Of a stretch of 64,000 bases of DNA, positions 37,345-49,233 are shown piece after piece (positions within the stretch are counted from its first letter, which is position 1; every line of letters starts with the position of its first letter). The notes below the pieces were generated by a model. That model was not told the DNA's origin. It saw only the letters and a program-made list of their open reading frames with translations, and did no database searches. The stretch spans positions 389,968 to 453,967 of the forward strand of contig JH720344.1 in the NCBI GenBank assembly GCA_000231825.2. Reading direction: 5' to 3'. This DNA is from Tetrahymena elliotti 4EA (taxonomy: Eukaryota > Ciliophora > Oligohymenophorea > Hymenostomatida > Tetrahymenidae). Made by a program: the position numbers and the translations under genes.

Positions 37345-37794
37345 AAAATTAATCAAAACGTTTGACTATTTATAAGAAAATAGAAGTGATTCTAAATAAA
37401 AAACCAACTTAAAATTATTTTTATATTTGCAAGAATTTGAACAAAATATTTTAATTTGTTATAAATTTAAGAAAAAAATAAAAAAAGGTTATCGACACTG
37501 GGACTTCCCAAGCGCTCCCCCACTTAATATTTCAGTTTAGACTTACTTTAAAAACAAATTATAATTTCCAAATTAAGTAGGAGAGAACTTCTAAACTAAG
37601 CTATTTCAAAAAGCGATATTAAAACATTTTTTCTTTTTTCTACTATATTTTTAGTAATCATAAATAAATTTATGGATGATTTTATTTTAATAGCCATTTC
37701 TCTAGAATTAATTTTAATTTTTGTGTAATAATCGATTGTTATCAATTATTTTATTTTTAGTTTTCTTCACCAAAAAACATCAATTAAAGTAAAA
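37345..37794. other. Intergenic between 5S gene and kinase gene
   Basis: Contains the truncated 5S copy; otherwise AT-rich without features. Confidence 0.6.
37487..37524 (-). pseudogene. Truncated 5S rRNA copy (3' ~38 nt only)
   Basis: Repeats the 3' end of the 5S gene 261 bp away, with ggttatcgacactgggactt then cccaagcg and ccccac, including the same poly-A/T flank (aaaataaaaaaagg). One base differs (gcgctc for gcggtc) and similarity ends abruptly at cccccac. It lacks the internal promoter, so it is not expected to be transcribed on its own. Confidence 0.9.
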
Positions 37795-40700
37795 ATGGGT
37801 ACTTTAGAGACACATTTTCGTTAAATTTACTACTGCGAAGGTGTTATTTTATGATTAAATTGAATCTAAATAAGGAGCCTGGATAGTTTTAGGAAAATAA
37901 AGGCATAGAAGAATCGAAGTTGTAGATGATTTAAGAAAAGATGGATAAATTAATTCTATGCAAATCATAGAACAATTTATTAGATGTTCTATAAACTAAT
38001 GACAGAATAATATGAATTAAAATAGGATTAGCAAGTTGCTAATCTCAAAAATTGAATTATCTAAATAAAACATTATATCAATAAAGACAAATTGAAAACT
38101 ATCTTCCTTCGCAATGAATAGGAGTTATATTTATTTTTATTGAGGATACCTTTCTGTTAAATAAATGATATGATAAAAATATTAAATAATGGATTCTTTC
38201 AATAATATTTTATTTTGAGAAGAATAAGTATTCTAGCCAAAAGGAAGTAGAATTTTATAAAAATATTTATCCTTTGAACAAATTCTAAAGTTCTCATCTC
38301 AAAACAGTAAATCTAATCATTTTGAAATTTATGACGTCATTATTTTTCTGATATCTTATCTAATCAAGCAAGATGTTTTGATTTCAATAACAATCATCCA
38401 ATAGCTATCTATTCTCTTTAAATCCAAAATAATTACATTAGGAAAATCGAAATTTAAATTGAAGTCAAAAAATTAAAATTGGGTATTTCGTATAATCATT
38501 TATAAAAAAATGAATATATTTTTAAGCAGCATTATTGAGAAGGTAGAGAAAGTAATTAAAGACGAGTAAATAATTCCTCAACTTATTTAAATTGGTTTTT
38601 AAGTTATTGAAGCTTTTAATTTAGACTCTTCTTCTTAAAATTAATAAGAAGAAAACCAAGACTTAAACACGCAAGCTCTTGCTCTTGAGTAAGAGTACAT
38701 CTAAAATAAAAATCAGATAGATGAATAAATTATCCTCAAAATAATTACATAATGTAAATCTAATTAAACAGGAGATATCAGAAGCTATTAAGAGAGTTTT
38801 TTAAAAAAAATTGAGGATTTTTAAAGCAAGCTTGAGAATTACTTATAAAGCTATAATGACTCAAAAGAGACAAAATTATGGAATAAGATTTCATTCTACT
38901 ACTTTAAAGTTTGCTACTTTTTTAACAAAGAGTATATTAACAAGTATGAACCTAATGACCCTAGTTTGCAAGATGTGATTTAGAAAATGAAAGATTTAAA
39001 TATCAATAACATAAATAAATAGATTGAAGAAATAATAGAAAATATAGTTGATTAATAATCAATAGATTATGAAGAAACTTTTGATGAACAACCTTTTAGG
39101 TTTTTCATCAAGAATAAAAAATTGTTGTAGCCATCGCAATTTGAAAAATTTGTTTTGAAAAAAATTGAATTAAACTTTGAGGGATTAAAAGAAGAAAATG
39201 ATTTCCTAAATGATTTCGTTGGATGCTATGAACTCTGGGGAAACATGCGATTAATAGACAAGTATAGAAAGAGCAAAACTTTATTGTTTAATTAATTTCT
39301 ATCGAGTTTCTTAGCCAAGGAACCTAAAACAAATTTAATCACAAAATATAATACCATCAATTACAAATTTTTTGATAAGTTTGAAATAATAAAGATCATT
39401 TTTTACCCAGATTTTTTAAGCAAACTAAATTAAAATAATCAAGATGAGATTTATTTATATTTTCTTTTTTTCTGCCTTCTAAACTTGCTAAAATTGAATC
39501 AAATTGCATTGCACAAAGAAGTAAAATTAGTTTAGCTAATAAAGAAAATAATGAGTATTGATAACACCAAATTTAGACTTGGATACAAATTCCTTCTTAA
39601 ATTCATGATTGATTAGTAAGAAAAGTTGATAATATCTGAGTCAAACGATTAATACATTTAAAAAGAATTAGTTGAGACCTATTTTAAGGATGAATTGGAT
39701 TAGAGGAGTGTTATCAGCTTATTTAAAGATTGGACAAAACAAAAGTATGAAGTTTCAGAAGAATACATAAATAGACAGTAGCTTTAGCTCTATATTGACT
39801 CTGCTTAAAGTGCTCTGATTCTAGCAATTCTCCCAGATTTAGCTAGATTTTATGATTTAAGCGAGCCACTTCCTTACTAATAAACAGATTTAAATCTTGG
39901 GTTTGTTCAACAAATTGTCAGAGGAAAAAGACTCTACTTGAAAAACCCTCACAACAAAGAGAAAAATCTAATTTACTGGTAAAAATTAGTGGATAATATA
40001 AAAAATAATATAACCAAAGAAAAAGAAATAAAAAATAAAGGACCAAACAATGATTCAGAGATATTTCATGAAATTTTTAGTCTATGTATCTGCTAAATCA
40101 ACTTTTACACTTTAAAAATCGAGTACAAAGGAGATAGTTAATAAAAAGAAGAAGAATAATCATCTACCTTATTTGAAGAAAATCTTAAAGAAGCTATTCA
40201 TAATTTATAATAACAGATAGATGGCTCTTTGTATTAAAATTTATATAGAAGAAGACAATTTTACTAAACTCTAAGCTATTTGTTTATTAAAGATGATTGT
40301 ATAATGTATTACTTGATTCAACACATATAAAAATAATCTTAAAATGCAGCTTTCACTCATTATTAATCATAGCTATTTAAAAATCTCATACTCTCATACA
40401 AACAAGAGTTAGATCTTAGAAATTTTATTCATTTAAATACAAAGAGAAATTTTTCTTTGTAATCTACAGATAAACAATTTGAAAATTTAAGAAGTGAATT
40501 CTTTAGAGCTCATGAGAGATTCAATAATATAAATATTACAAAAGATATTAATTCATTAACAGAAACTAGAGAGCTATTCAAGAAGATAATAGATTACTAT
40601 GGTTTTCTAAATAGATAACAATATTAAGTTTTTAAAACTAATATATTAATGTATATCTCATTTATAGATTTAATGATTGAGTTAGTTGAACCATAAAAAG

Positions 40701-43006
40701 AATACAAATAGACAGAAACTCTTGGCAAAATTTCTGAAAAATCTTAATTTGAAGTCAATAAAGTTTAATATGGTGATAAAATTGTTGTTTAAAAATTAAA
40801 GAAATAAACTGAAAATGAAAAAAAGAATGATATAATTACAACACAAAAGTAATAAATGAGAGAGATAAGTATTCTTTCCAAACTAACTGAAAATGATCTC
40901 ATAATAAAATATGTAGATCATCAAAGAAATGGTGAACTCTTTGAAATATTTTTAGAGTATTTTGAAGGAGAGAATCTCTAGAATCATTTGAATTCAAAAC
41001 AAAAAGAGAAGGCCCCTGAAGGGAAGAAATAGAAACTTTTAATTTGCAAGTAAATCCTATAAGGGATAGACTATCTGCATGAAAATAATATTGTGCATGG
41101 AGATATTAAATTCACAAATGTTTTAATTGACTCTAATAAAAAAATAAAAATCATTGATTTTAGTGAATCAGGGTTTATGGTTGAGGAAACAATAGGATTT
41201 ACAAAAGGTTATGATGCAAATGATAAATTTAAAACCAAATATATTGATTATTTTAGTTTAGGAGTAATGATGATTAAGCTATTTTACAAGCCAAGTTTTA
41301 TGTTATGTGAGAATTGTGAAAAGTAAGGAAAATATTGTCAACACAATGAAAAATAAATCTTGGAAAAAATATCCAAAGAAATTGAAGGTACTGATGAAAA
41401 AATAAAGAAAAATATATTTTTTACTTAAATAAAGAGCTTATTTAGCGACTCGCCTTATCTAAGATGCTCTTTAAAGGAATTAATCTATCTAATTGATGAA
41501 GAAATAAAACTAATAGATAATAATAATATCTAGTAAAAATATATTGATGATTAATATAAACAAAAATATGGTGATATTTTTTAATATTATGAGCTTAGTG
41601 ATATTGTTGAAAGCAATGTGAGGAATGCCTTATTTAGAAAAGAAGTGTTTGTAAATCAAAATATAAATGAAAATAATGGTTATTCATATGAACATTTTTC
41701 AACTGAATAATCATAAGTTGATAATAGAAGCTAAGGATAGTAATTATTAGATAATTACATCATGTAATAATATTAAAAGTATGAATCTTATCATAAATCT
41801 GACTATAATTCTTCACATTATATTTAAGTTTAAGATAATTCTACTTCTTAGTAATCATTTAATAGTTCATTTTCTTCTCAAAATAATGAATAATCATACT
41901 AAGATTAAAGTAATTCAACTAATTTAAAGGAAAGCTCTAATTTACTCATAAATCAAGAGGATTAAAATAATTCCTTAAATGATCATTTATTTTTGACTAA
42001 TAAAACAATTTTAAAAGGCAAATCTAAAAAAAATTAATCAAATTAAATTTTGGAAGCTTAGTGCGAGAATAATTACCAAAACGAGGAAAATAAAATGCAA
42101 GAAAAATTGTGTGATTAAGCAGCTAAAGAAGAAGAAAAAGAAATTAATTATAAAGGCTAAAACCAAGTGTTAAATTAAAAACATGAAAATGTTTATGAAT
42201 TTAAATAAGTAAAAGAAGATTGTGAAGAAGAATAATAATCTAAAACTCCATAAGATGAAAATAATACCATTTTCATTTTGAATGATAAAATGATTTTAAG
42301 AGGCAAATAACAAGAAACTAAATAAAGTCCAATTTTGGAAGCTTAGTCTGAGAACAACTTTAAAGATGAGGAAAATAAAATATAAGAAAAATTGTGTGAT
42401 TCAGCTGCTAAAGAAGAAGAAAAAGAAATAAGTTATAAAAACTAAAACCAAGTGTTGAATTAAAAAGATGAAAATGTCAATTAATTTTAATAAGTAAAAG
42501 AAGATTGTTAAGAATAATAACCAGAATAATAATCAAAAACTAATCTATAAGATGAAGATAATAACATATAATCAGATCAAGAAAAACCAAAAAATTTAGA
42601 ATTAATTCAAAATTAAAATAGTTCACAGATACCAAACCAAAATTTACAATAAAAGACAGAAAATAAAACCTTAGAAAGCTACTTTATCGACAAAGAATAA
42701 AAAGAATAAGAAAAGTAATAATATCCAGTTTTTGTAGAGTTATTAAATAAAATAGATATAAATATCAGAGAACTTGAAATAGATTTGGAAGAATTTGTTT
42801 AGCTAAACTCTTCTGCAAAAATATTTTTTTTTTATAATAAATTAATCAAACCAAATAAATTGGAATCTTAAATGATATCTCTTTTATTTGAATAAGCTTA
42901 AAACTTAAAAAAAGAACTAATGGAAATAATTATTAACTTAATAATTGAAATTGGTAAAACAATACAAAATAATATTGAAAGATGCTTTTTATAAATTAAA
43001 CAGTGA
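37795..43006 (+). CDS. Large protein with degenerate protein-kinase domain
   Basis: The clean frame is 38219..43006; its first ATG is 38510 (MNIFLSSIIEKVEKVIKDEQ), giving 1498 residues. Protein-like fragments in other frames from 37795 to 38220 (RHRRIEVVDDLRKDGQINSM; LKTIFLRNEQELYLFLLRIP) suggest the gene starts earlier and has slips or unseen introns there. The first ~740 residues are unrecognised. The kinase domain is at about 750-1000: KIVVQKLKK (ATP-anchoring Lys region), MREISIL (helix C Glu), LEYFEGENLQNHL (hinge), YLHENNIVHGDIKFTNVLI (HGD for HRD, Asp and Asn kept), IIDFSES (DFS for DFG) and DYFSLGVMMIKL. A long Gln/Asn-rich tail follows, with an ~80-residue tandem duplication. Catalysis is possible but uncertain. 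Confidence 0.75.
41993..42521 (+). repeat. Internal tandem duplication in the kinase gene tail
   Basis: Copy 1 is 41993-42238 and copy 2 is 42278-42521. Both encode about 80 residues: TNKTILKGK / NDKMILRGK, ILEAQCENN / ILEAQSENN, IQEKLCD with AAKEEEKEI, NQVLNQK and QVKEDCxE. The protein sequence is better kept than the DNA at third positions, so the unit probably has a role. Confidence 0.85.
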
Positions 43007-43319
43007 ATATGATCAGTTGACATTACATTTTTTAATCATTTAAATTAATTATGCTTTTTTTTAATTTATTTGAAAGTTTACTTTTTTTCGTTAAAGGAAT
43101 TAATTTTTTGACATAAATTCATATTATTTTTTTCTTTTAAAATGAGTGTAAAATCTTGTCTTATTTGTTTAATTTTTTTTGGAGTTGACAAATAAATGGT
43201 GATAAGTTACACAAATTAATATTTATCTTTCTAATTAAAAATAATATAATTTTATTTTATCTACCATGAGCACTCTTTAGTAAAATAACAGAGGGTGGGG
43301 GGACTTTTTTAAATCTTAT
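43007..43319. other. Intergenic, AT-rich, ending at assembly gap
   Basis: No gene seen. A G-rich word (gagggtggggggac) lies just before the gap at about 43290-43303. Confidence 0.5.
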
Positions 43320-43419
43320 NNNNNNNNNNNNNNNNNNNNNNNNNNNNNNNNNNNNNNNNNNNNNNNNNNNNNNNNNNNNNNNNNNNNNNNNNNNNNNNNN
43401 NNNNNNNNNNNNNNNNNNN
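43320..43419. other. Assembly gap (100 N)
   Basis: Exactly 100 N, the usual placeholder for a gap of unknown size. It lies 150 bp from the edge of a segmental duplication, which probably caused the assembly break. Confidence 0.98.
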
Positions 43420-43570
43420 ATATAATTAAATTTGTAAAGTTATTTTAATTTAAAAACAAAATGTAAAAATATACATTAAATACAGTTTATTAAATAAAAC
43501 TAAATTTTATTTTATTATTTTGTAATGGATTTATCTCTCAACTACAAAAAAAAATTCTGCATCTAGCAAT

Positions 43571-44330
43571 ACTTTAGATATCGCGCCCTGCCCAGTTCTC
43601 AGCCCAATGAGTTAACCATCTAAATAAATTAATTAATTTAATTTAAAGTAAGCTAAAATTTAATGTTGAAATGAACGAATAATTTTGGTGTAAATTCTTA
43701 AGCTATTAATTAAAAAGAATATGATTTATTAAATTTTTTATTACTAAGGGTATATTTCAGAACTCATGATGGGCATTTAGAATTCTAGACTATGAGCATA
43801 TGTGTAGTTTTTTTCATTAGTACAGCGTTTAAACCAAAGGCAGCTCCAGGAACATAACCAGTTTTAATCAAACTACCACCACCAGCAGTAGCAGTGTAGT
43901 AAGGAACTTAAATCTTATTGGTATTATCCTAAATTTATTTTAATTAGAGAGGATAAGTTTTTTTGTTACCATAAGAACCGAATTCATTTTTGATTTACAC
44001 CATAAGGACAGTACCATTTCTTGTAATTTGGCAGTCCTAAATTTCTGGGGCTACTCTCTTAATGCAGGGAGTTATAGCTTAAATATACTTAGGATCAGTT
44101 GATCTCAATTCAACGTTTTCCTTTAGAAGCCAGAAAGGTTAACCACAAAAATCCCATTCTGCACAAACATAAGGACCAGGTCTTATTAAAACATACATTT
44201 ACTCTTCCAAAGCAATTTGTAAAAAGTTTCTCAAGTTTTTGTCAGGAATGTCAGGAATGGATAAATCGAAAACACCAGGAGCAACTTCATGATAATTCCA
44301 CATGATGGAAACACTTAATGTGTTTAAACT
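43571..44330 (-). pseudogene. Broken partial GH35 beta-galactosidase copy
   Basis: Holds exon 2 (about 43750-44328) and the first ~50 nt of exon 3 of a gene nearly identical to GH35 copy 1. Exon 1 and most of exon 3 are missing. Lesions visible: the catalytic acid/base Glu is changed to Lys (VQIKNEFG), the Gly of EWDFGG to Cys (EWDFCG), extra Ala/Gly codons after YYTA, a small deletion in GLNPGT that shifts the frame, and loss of the GG|GT splice donor (CCTTAGTAATA). It is clearly non-functional. Confidence 0.92.
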
Positions 44331-45460
44331 TAATTAAAAAATGAAATTTATTAAATCTTTTGATTAATATCTTAAAGCTTAATTCAATTTATTCTTATTT
44401 CTACACAAAAATTGTTTGATTAATTTAGGATCAAGTAATCTGATAGTGATGTAAGGATATAGATTTACATTTATGATTACATACTTATTAAATCGTTAAA
44501 ATATTCAAGAATCATATAATATAAATCTTTAGTTTTTGTGACTGCATTTAGAAAATAGACACAGATTAATTATATTTCATTAATTTTTGTTATACTCAAT
44601 TCAGCATGAAGCTACTTATCATTTTAATCAAAATAACTTTTATTATTTTCTTTTTCATTTGTTTCTGATAAATTTAATAATTAATAAATCATTATTACAA
44701 CTGAATTTATTTTTTTCTTCTTTTCGTTAATCTAGTTAAAAGATCATTCTTACAATTATGAAAACCAAGTTTTTATTTGTTTGATATTTGATTTCAATAA
44801 AAGAATTTAAGAACCAATAATTAAATTATATGAAAGAAATGAACCAAACATACATATGTAGATAGATATATAAATTTTAACAAATTACTCTTTTTAAGTT
44901 TAGTTTAAACTAGAAACATTTTACCAAAAAATTCTTGGTTAATTTTTGCCCTTTAAAAAAAACTTTTAATAATTATTAAGAGCAAATTATTAATGTTTCA
45001 AAATGAATGCTAAGATTGATTTTATTTTTCCTCTGATAGAATTAATTTTATTTACTTCTCAGCTATTATAATCAAAAAATTATTAACTTAGTCATAAAAT
45101 ATGACTATTTAATAGTTGAATTAAATCATCCAAAAAGTAAATGTAATATTTTTCATAGAATAAAAAGTAAAAAATTTTAGCTAGGCTTGTGACAATAATT
45201 GTAAATTCCATTTAAATATTTTTAGTGTTTTAAAAAGTAACACCATACTAATTGCAATTTAATTTGAAAAATGGATAAATCCATGATGTATTTTATTTTA
45301 AATAGATGTTCATTTTAAAGAATCAATAATTCTTTTATATTAACCAAAGTTAGCCTTACCATTAAATATTTTTTCAAAGAATTAATCAACAAGTTACTAC
45401 TGTAATTCACTTAATTTCCTATGCAAAACTGCTCTTCAAAATAGCTTTTTTCTTTATATT
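43571..45460. repeat. Segmental duplication, right copy
   Basis: Same-orientation copy of 33899-36390 with point differences throughout. It lacks a block of about 370 bp containing GH35 exon 1 and promoter-proximal DNA, and a second block of ~280 bp further upstream. It begins abruptly at the start of exon 3. Confidence 0.85.
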
Positions 45461-45667
45461 GAATTTTTTTTAAAGTTGCAAAATAAAAGTGGCATTCTGA
45501 CCAGAACTTCAAAAAAAATACAGTAACTAAATAGTAATAAATTTTTATCATAAAATTTATATAGAAAATATTACGAAAAAACAACATTTTTGGACTGTTT
45601 GTTTTAAATTTTTAATATAAAAAGGAATACATTTATAAAATGATATTTTTTAATAAAAATATGAACT
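44331..45667. other. Intergenic; mostly the duplicated 5' flank
   Basis: Up to ~45460 it is the duplicated flank of GH35 copy 1; the remainder is the 3' flank of GH35 copy 2. No gene seen. Confidence 0.7.
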
Positions 45668-48356
45668 TCATTTCAAGCTGAGTAATCCAGAAATCTCAGA
45701 TGAATTATTTTGAAGTAAGTCTAATATGACAATTTCATTATTTTCTTTCTTGAGAATTGTAGAAGGACAGAATAATCTTTATTAGGGACCTTCACTCCAG
45801 AATCTTCCTAAATTAAATCCATTTACCCATACATAACCTTTCCCCCAAGAACTTAAATCCAAATAGGTATCACCAATAACAGTAGTGTTTGAATCTAAAT
45901 TGAAAGTAGATTAGAAGAAACCTTCAACATTAATATCTCTTCCTGAAGTAGAATTAGCATAATTGGGAATATTTTCAAGAGGAATAAGTTAATGAGAAAA
46001 ACTTGATGTTACTTATTGCTTATTGATAGTTATGTTAGTAAAAATACCTTTAGGATCATAGATATGTTCTCCAAAGTTAATATGGCCAAAGGCTTCTACA
46101 ATAACAGTGATATTTGCACTCTAGTTCTAGAATTGACTGAAAACTATGCTATTTTAGTTGATTGATCTATCAATAGTTCCAAGATATTCCTTAGAATCAG
46201 TTAAGTATATTCTTGCATAATCACTTATTTATTCAAACTTCAATTCATTTTGACCTTTTATGAGAGGAACTTCAAAAGTGTAAGCAATGATACCTTAATT
46301 TTAGTCAAAGAATTCAAATCTTTTAGGTTAATCAAATATCTGCTTAGGAGTATTATCTATTAATTACCATAAAGAAGAAACTCTCTAAACTTTAAAAGGG
46401 GAAATTTCCATAACAGGAGTAATTTAAGGTACAGTAGGAAAATCCCATTTGAAATAGCTCTAAAACATTTCTCTTAAAGCATAGTATTTCTCAGTAGCTG
46501 CACCTTGCTCATTAATTGGAGCATCATAGTCATAACTAGTTATATCTGGTTAAAATTAACTACTAGAAGCCAATCCAGAGTTAGCACCAGCAGTCAATCC
46601 GAAGTTAGATCCACCATATACCATATAGATAGAGAAAGAATGTTTTTTTCTAACTAAATTTTCAAACATTTTAACAGTTTCTTCTGTGCTTTTTCCTTAA
46701 TATTTCTCTCCCCAATGAGTTAACCATCTAATTAAGAAAAATCATTTATTAAAATAAAAATTTGATAACTAAATTTTATGATAAGTATTTTAGCTGCAAA
46801 AATTAAAGAACTAAAGACTTTTTAAATTTTTGTTTATTCCTATATTCTAAAATAAATCTAAATCAAAAAAATTGTTTTGCTTGTATTCTAATGGATAACT
46901 AAAAGATATTTTGCATTTTTAGGATGATGTAATTTTTATATTTTTATAAAGTAATTATAGATTTATTTAATGACTTCTACTTTCAAATTCAAATTTGAAT
47001 AATATTTTTAATAGAAATATGTTGAAGTATAATAAGTCTCTGACTGAAATGGTGATTTTAAAACAGAAATAACCTATTTTCTTATATTTTATTCATGCCT
47101 AAATATTTATTTTTTTTCAATTCAATCGAAATGTGTTCTAATAAAAACTCATTCTAGTAAGTATCAAAAACTTATTTATTAATTTTAGTTTGAGAGATTG
47201 TTTTTAAATAGAACTTTGGTGTCTTATTCATTAAAAAAACATAATTCATTTTACTTATTACATAATTTCAACTTTTAATTACATTTTTTTAATGAATTGT
47301 GTGGCTGCAAGAAAAAATATTAAATTGGCTTCCAACAAATTCTGAAATTAATTAATTTTATAATAAAAGTAAAGCAAAATATATTTGGTATTCTAAATTT
47401 TTTGAAGTGACTAGAGGAAAGAAGATTATATTAAAATAATTTATTTTAATTACCCAGGATATGTTTCAGAGCTCATAACAGGCATATCGTGTTCTAAGAA
47501 ATAAGTGTACCAATAACCAACTTCTAGAGTTCCTGGATTTAAACCAAAAGCAGCACCTTTAACATGTCCTATTTTACTGAAGATCCATTTATCAACAGTG
47601 TAGTAAGGAATTCTGATTTTTCCTGTACTCTCCCACATTTCTTACAACTTAACTGGATATTCGTTGTTTTTTCCATAATATCCAAACTCATTTTCAACTT
47701 ATAAAAGAATTATTGTACCATTATTAGTTATTTAATAATCTTCTATTTCCTATGCAACTCTATTCAAATAAAGAGTTATAGCCTATAAATACTTTGGATC
47801 AGTAGAACGCAACTTAATATTTTCTTCCTTTAGGAGCCAGTAGGGGTGACCTCCGAAATCCCACTCAGCACAAACATATGGGCCTGGTCTAATAAGAACA
47901 TACATTTGTTCTTCTTTAGCAATTTAGAGGAAGTTTCTTAAATTTTTATCATCACTTTCAAAATCAAAGACACCAGGTTAGATTTCGTGAAAATTCCACA
48001 TGATGTAAACACTTAAAGTGTTGAGACCTGATCATATTTAAAATTTAAATTAGATTTTTTATGAAAAAAATGTTTAAAAATAATGATTTACCAAGGGCTT
48101 TAATCATTTTTACTCTATCTCTCCAATATTAATGAGGAACTCTGGAATAATGTATTTCACCAGCAGCAATATAAAGTGGGTGATTATTAAGCATAAATTC
48201 TCCCTTTTTAAGGCTAAAATTTTGAGGGAAAGAAGTAGGGAAAGGAGGGTTAGTAATGACTACTTTTTTGTTTTACTCATAAACTAAGAATCCCGTCACT
48301 AAGGCTATAGCTGACAATGCAGTTATTCCTAATGTGATTAAAAGCTCTTTTTTCAT
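45668..48356 (-). CDS. GH35 beta-galactosidase, copy 2
   Basis: Three exons: 48092..48356, 47454..48027 and 45668..46727, sum 1899 nt (632 residues plus TGA). Intron 1 is 64 nt; intron 2 is unusually long (726 nt). Exon boundaries and phases match GH35 copy 1 exactly, so the two are paralogues. The N-terminal hydrophobic segment is [20 protein letters not shown]. The active site is intact: acid/base Glu in [12 protein letters not shown] and nucleophile-equivalent Glu in MSSETYPG then WLTHW. Also seen are [48 protein letters not shown] and [20 protein letters not shown]. Near the active site it differs from copy 1 ([13 protein letters not shown] against YYTADGGSLIKTG), which may change substrate preference. 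It should be secreted or lumenal. Confidence 0.95.
46728..47453 (-). other. Long second intron (726 nt) of GH35 copy 2
   Basis: Same position and phase (GG|GT..AG|ATGG) as the 135-nt intron of copy 1, but over five times longer. The contents are AT-rich with no recognised exon or element. Confidence 0.85.
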
Positions 48357-49233
48357 TATTGCTTTTTCAATTTTTATCTGTTACTATCTTTAATTTTTTT
48401 ATAAATTATACTTAGTTGATATTCAATTTACTTTTAAATACTAAAGTTACGCAAATTGATTTATTTGATTAGCATAAATGATGCATGAATAATTAAAGTG
48501 ATTTGATTAATCCAGAAATAATGATTTAGTAAAGGAATTTGTGTAAGATAAAATTTTAATGAGGAAGTGCTAGTTTGTTAACATTTTATGTAAATTAATT
48601 TGTAATTGTTGAAAGAAAATGCTTATGAGAAATTCATTTATAAAAATTACTAAAATTAACATTTTTGTGAAATTAATATTAAAATGCTCTAAATCTATTA
48701 CCAAAAGCAGATCTATTATTGCTATTTTTCCTATTAATTTCATTCCATGTTAACTATTTTAATAAATTAAATAATTTTAATACATTTATCTTATATTTTT
48801 CTGAAATTAAAATTAAAAAAAGTAAAAAAAATGACGTATCCTTAATAAATGTGTAAGTTTACAATAAACCTTAATAGATCTAAATGAAAAAGAAGATTAT
48901 GAGAAATATATAAATTATACATTGTCACAAAAAAAATGAATTAATTAATTTAATTTTAATTAGTTTCCTTGTATAAAATTTGTTTTCATCAAAGTGTTTG
49001 GAGAAAGTAAAAAAAATGACGTATTTATTTACTGATTAATAAATAAGCTACTTATTTTTTTGGGAATAGAAAACAGATAATAAATAGAAAAATAATATCA
49101 ATTTTAAATAATAAATTATAAAGCAAAGCAAAGCAAAACTAGTTCACAGCATTAAAAAATGTTATTTGTTAAGATTTTAAACAAAAAGTTTTATGACCTC
49201 ATTTAACTACCATTTCTATTTAAGTAAATATTT
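48357..49233. other. Intergenic, AT-rich
   Basis: No gene. A 14-bp word aaaaaaaatgacgt recurs near 48826 and 49010 with the flank agtaaaaaaaatgacgta. Confidence 0.55.
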
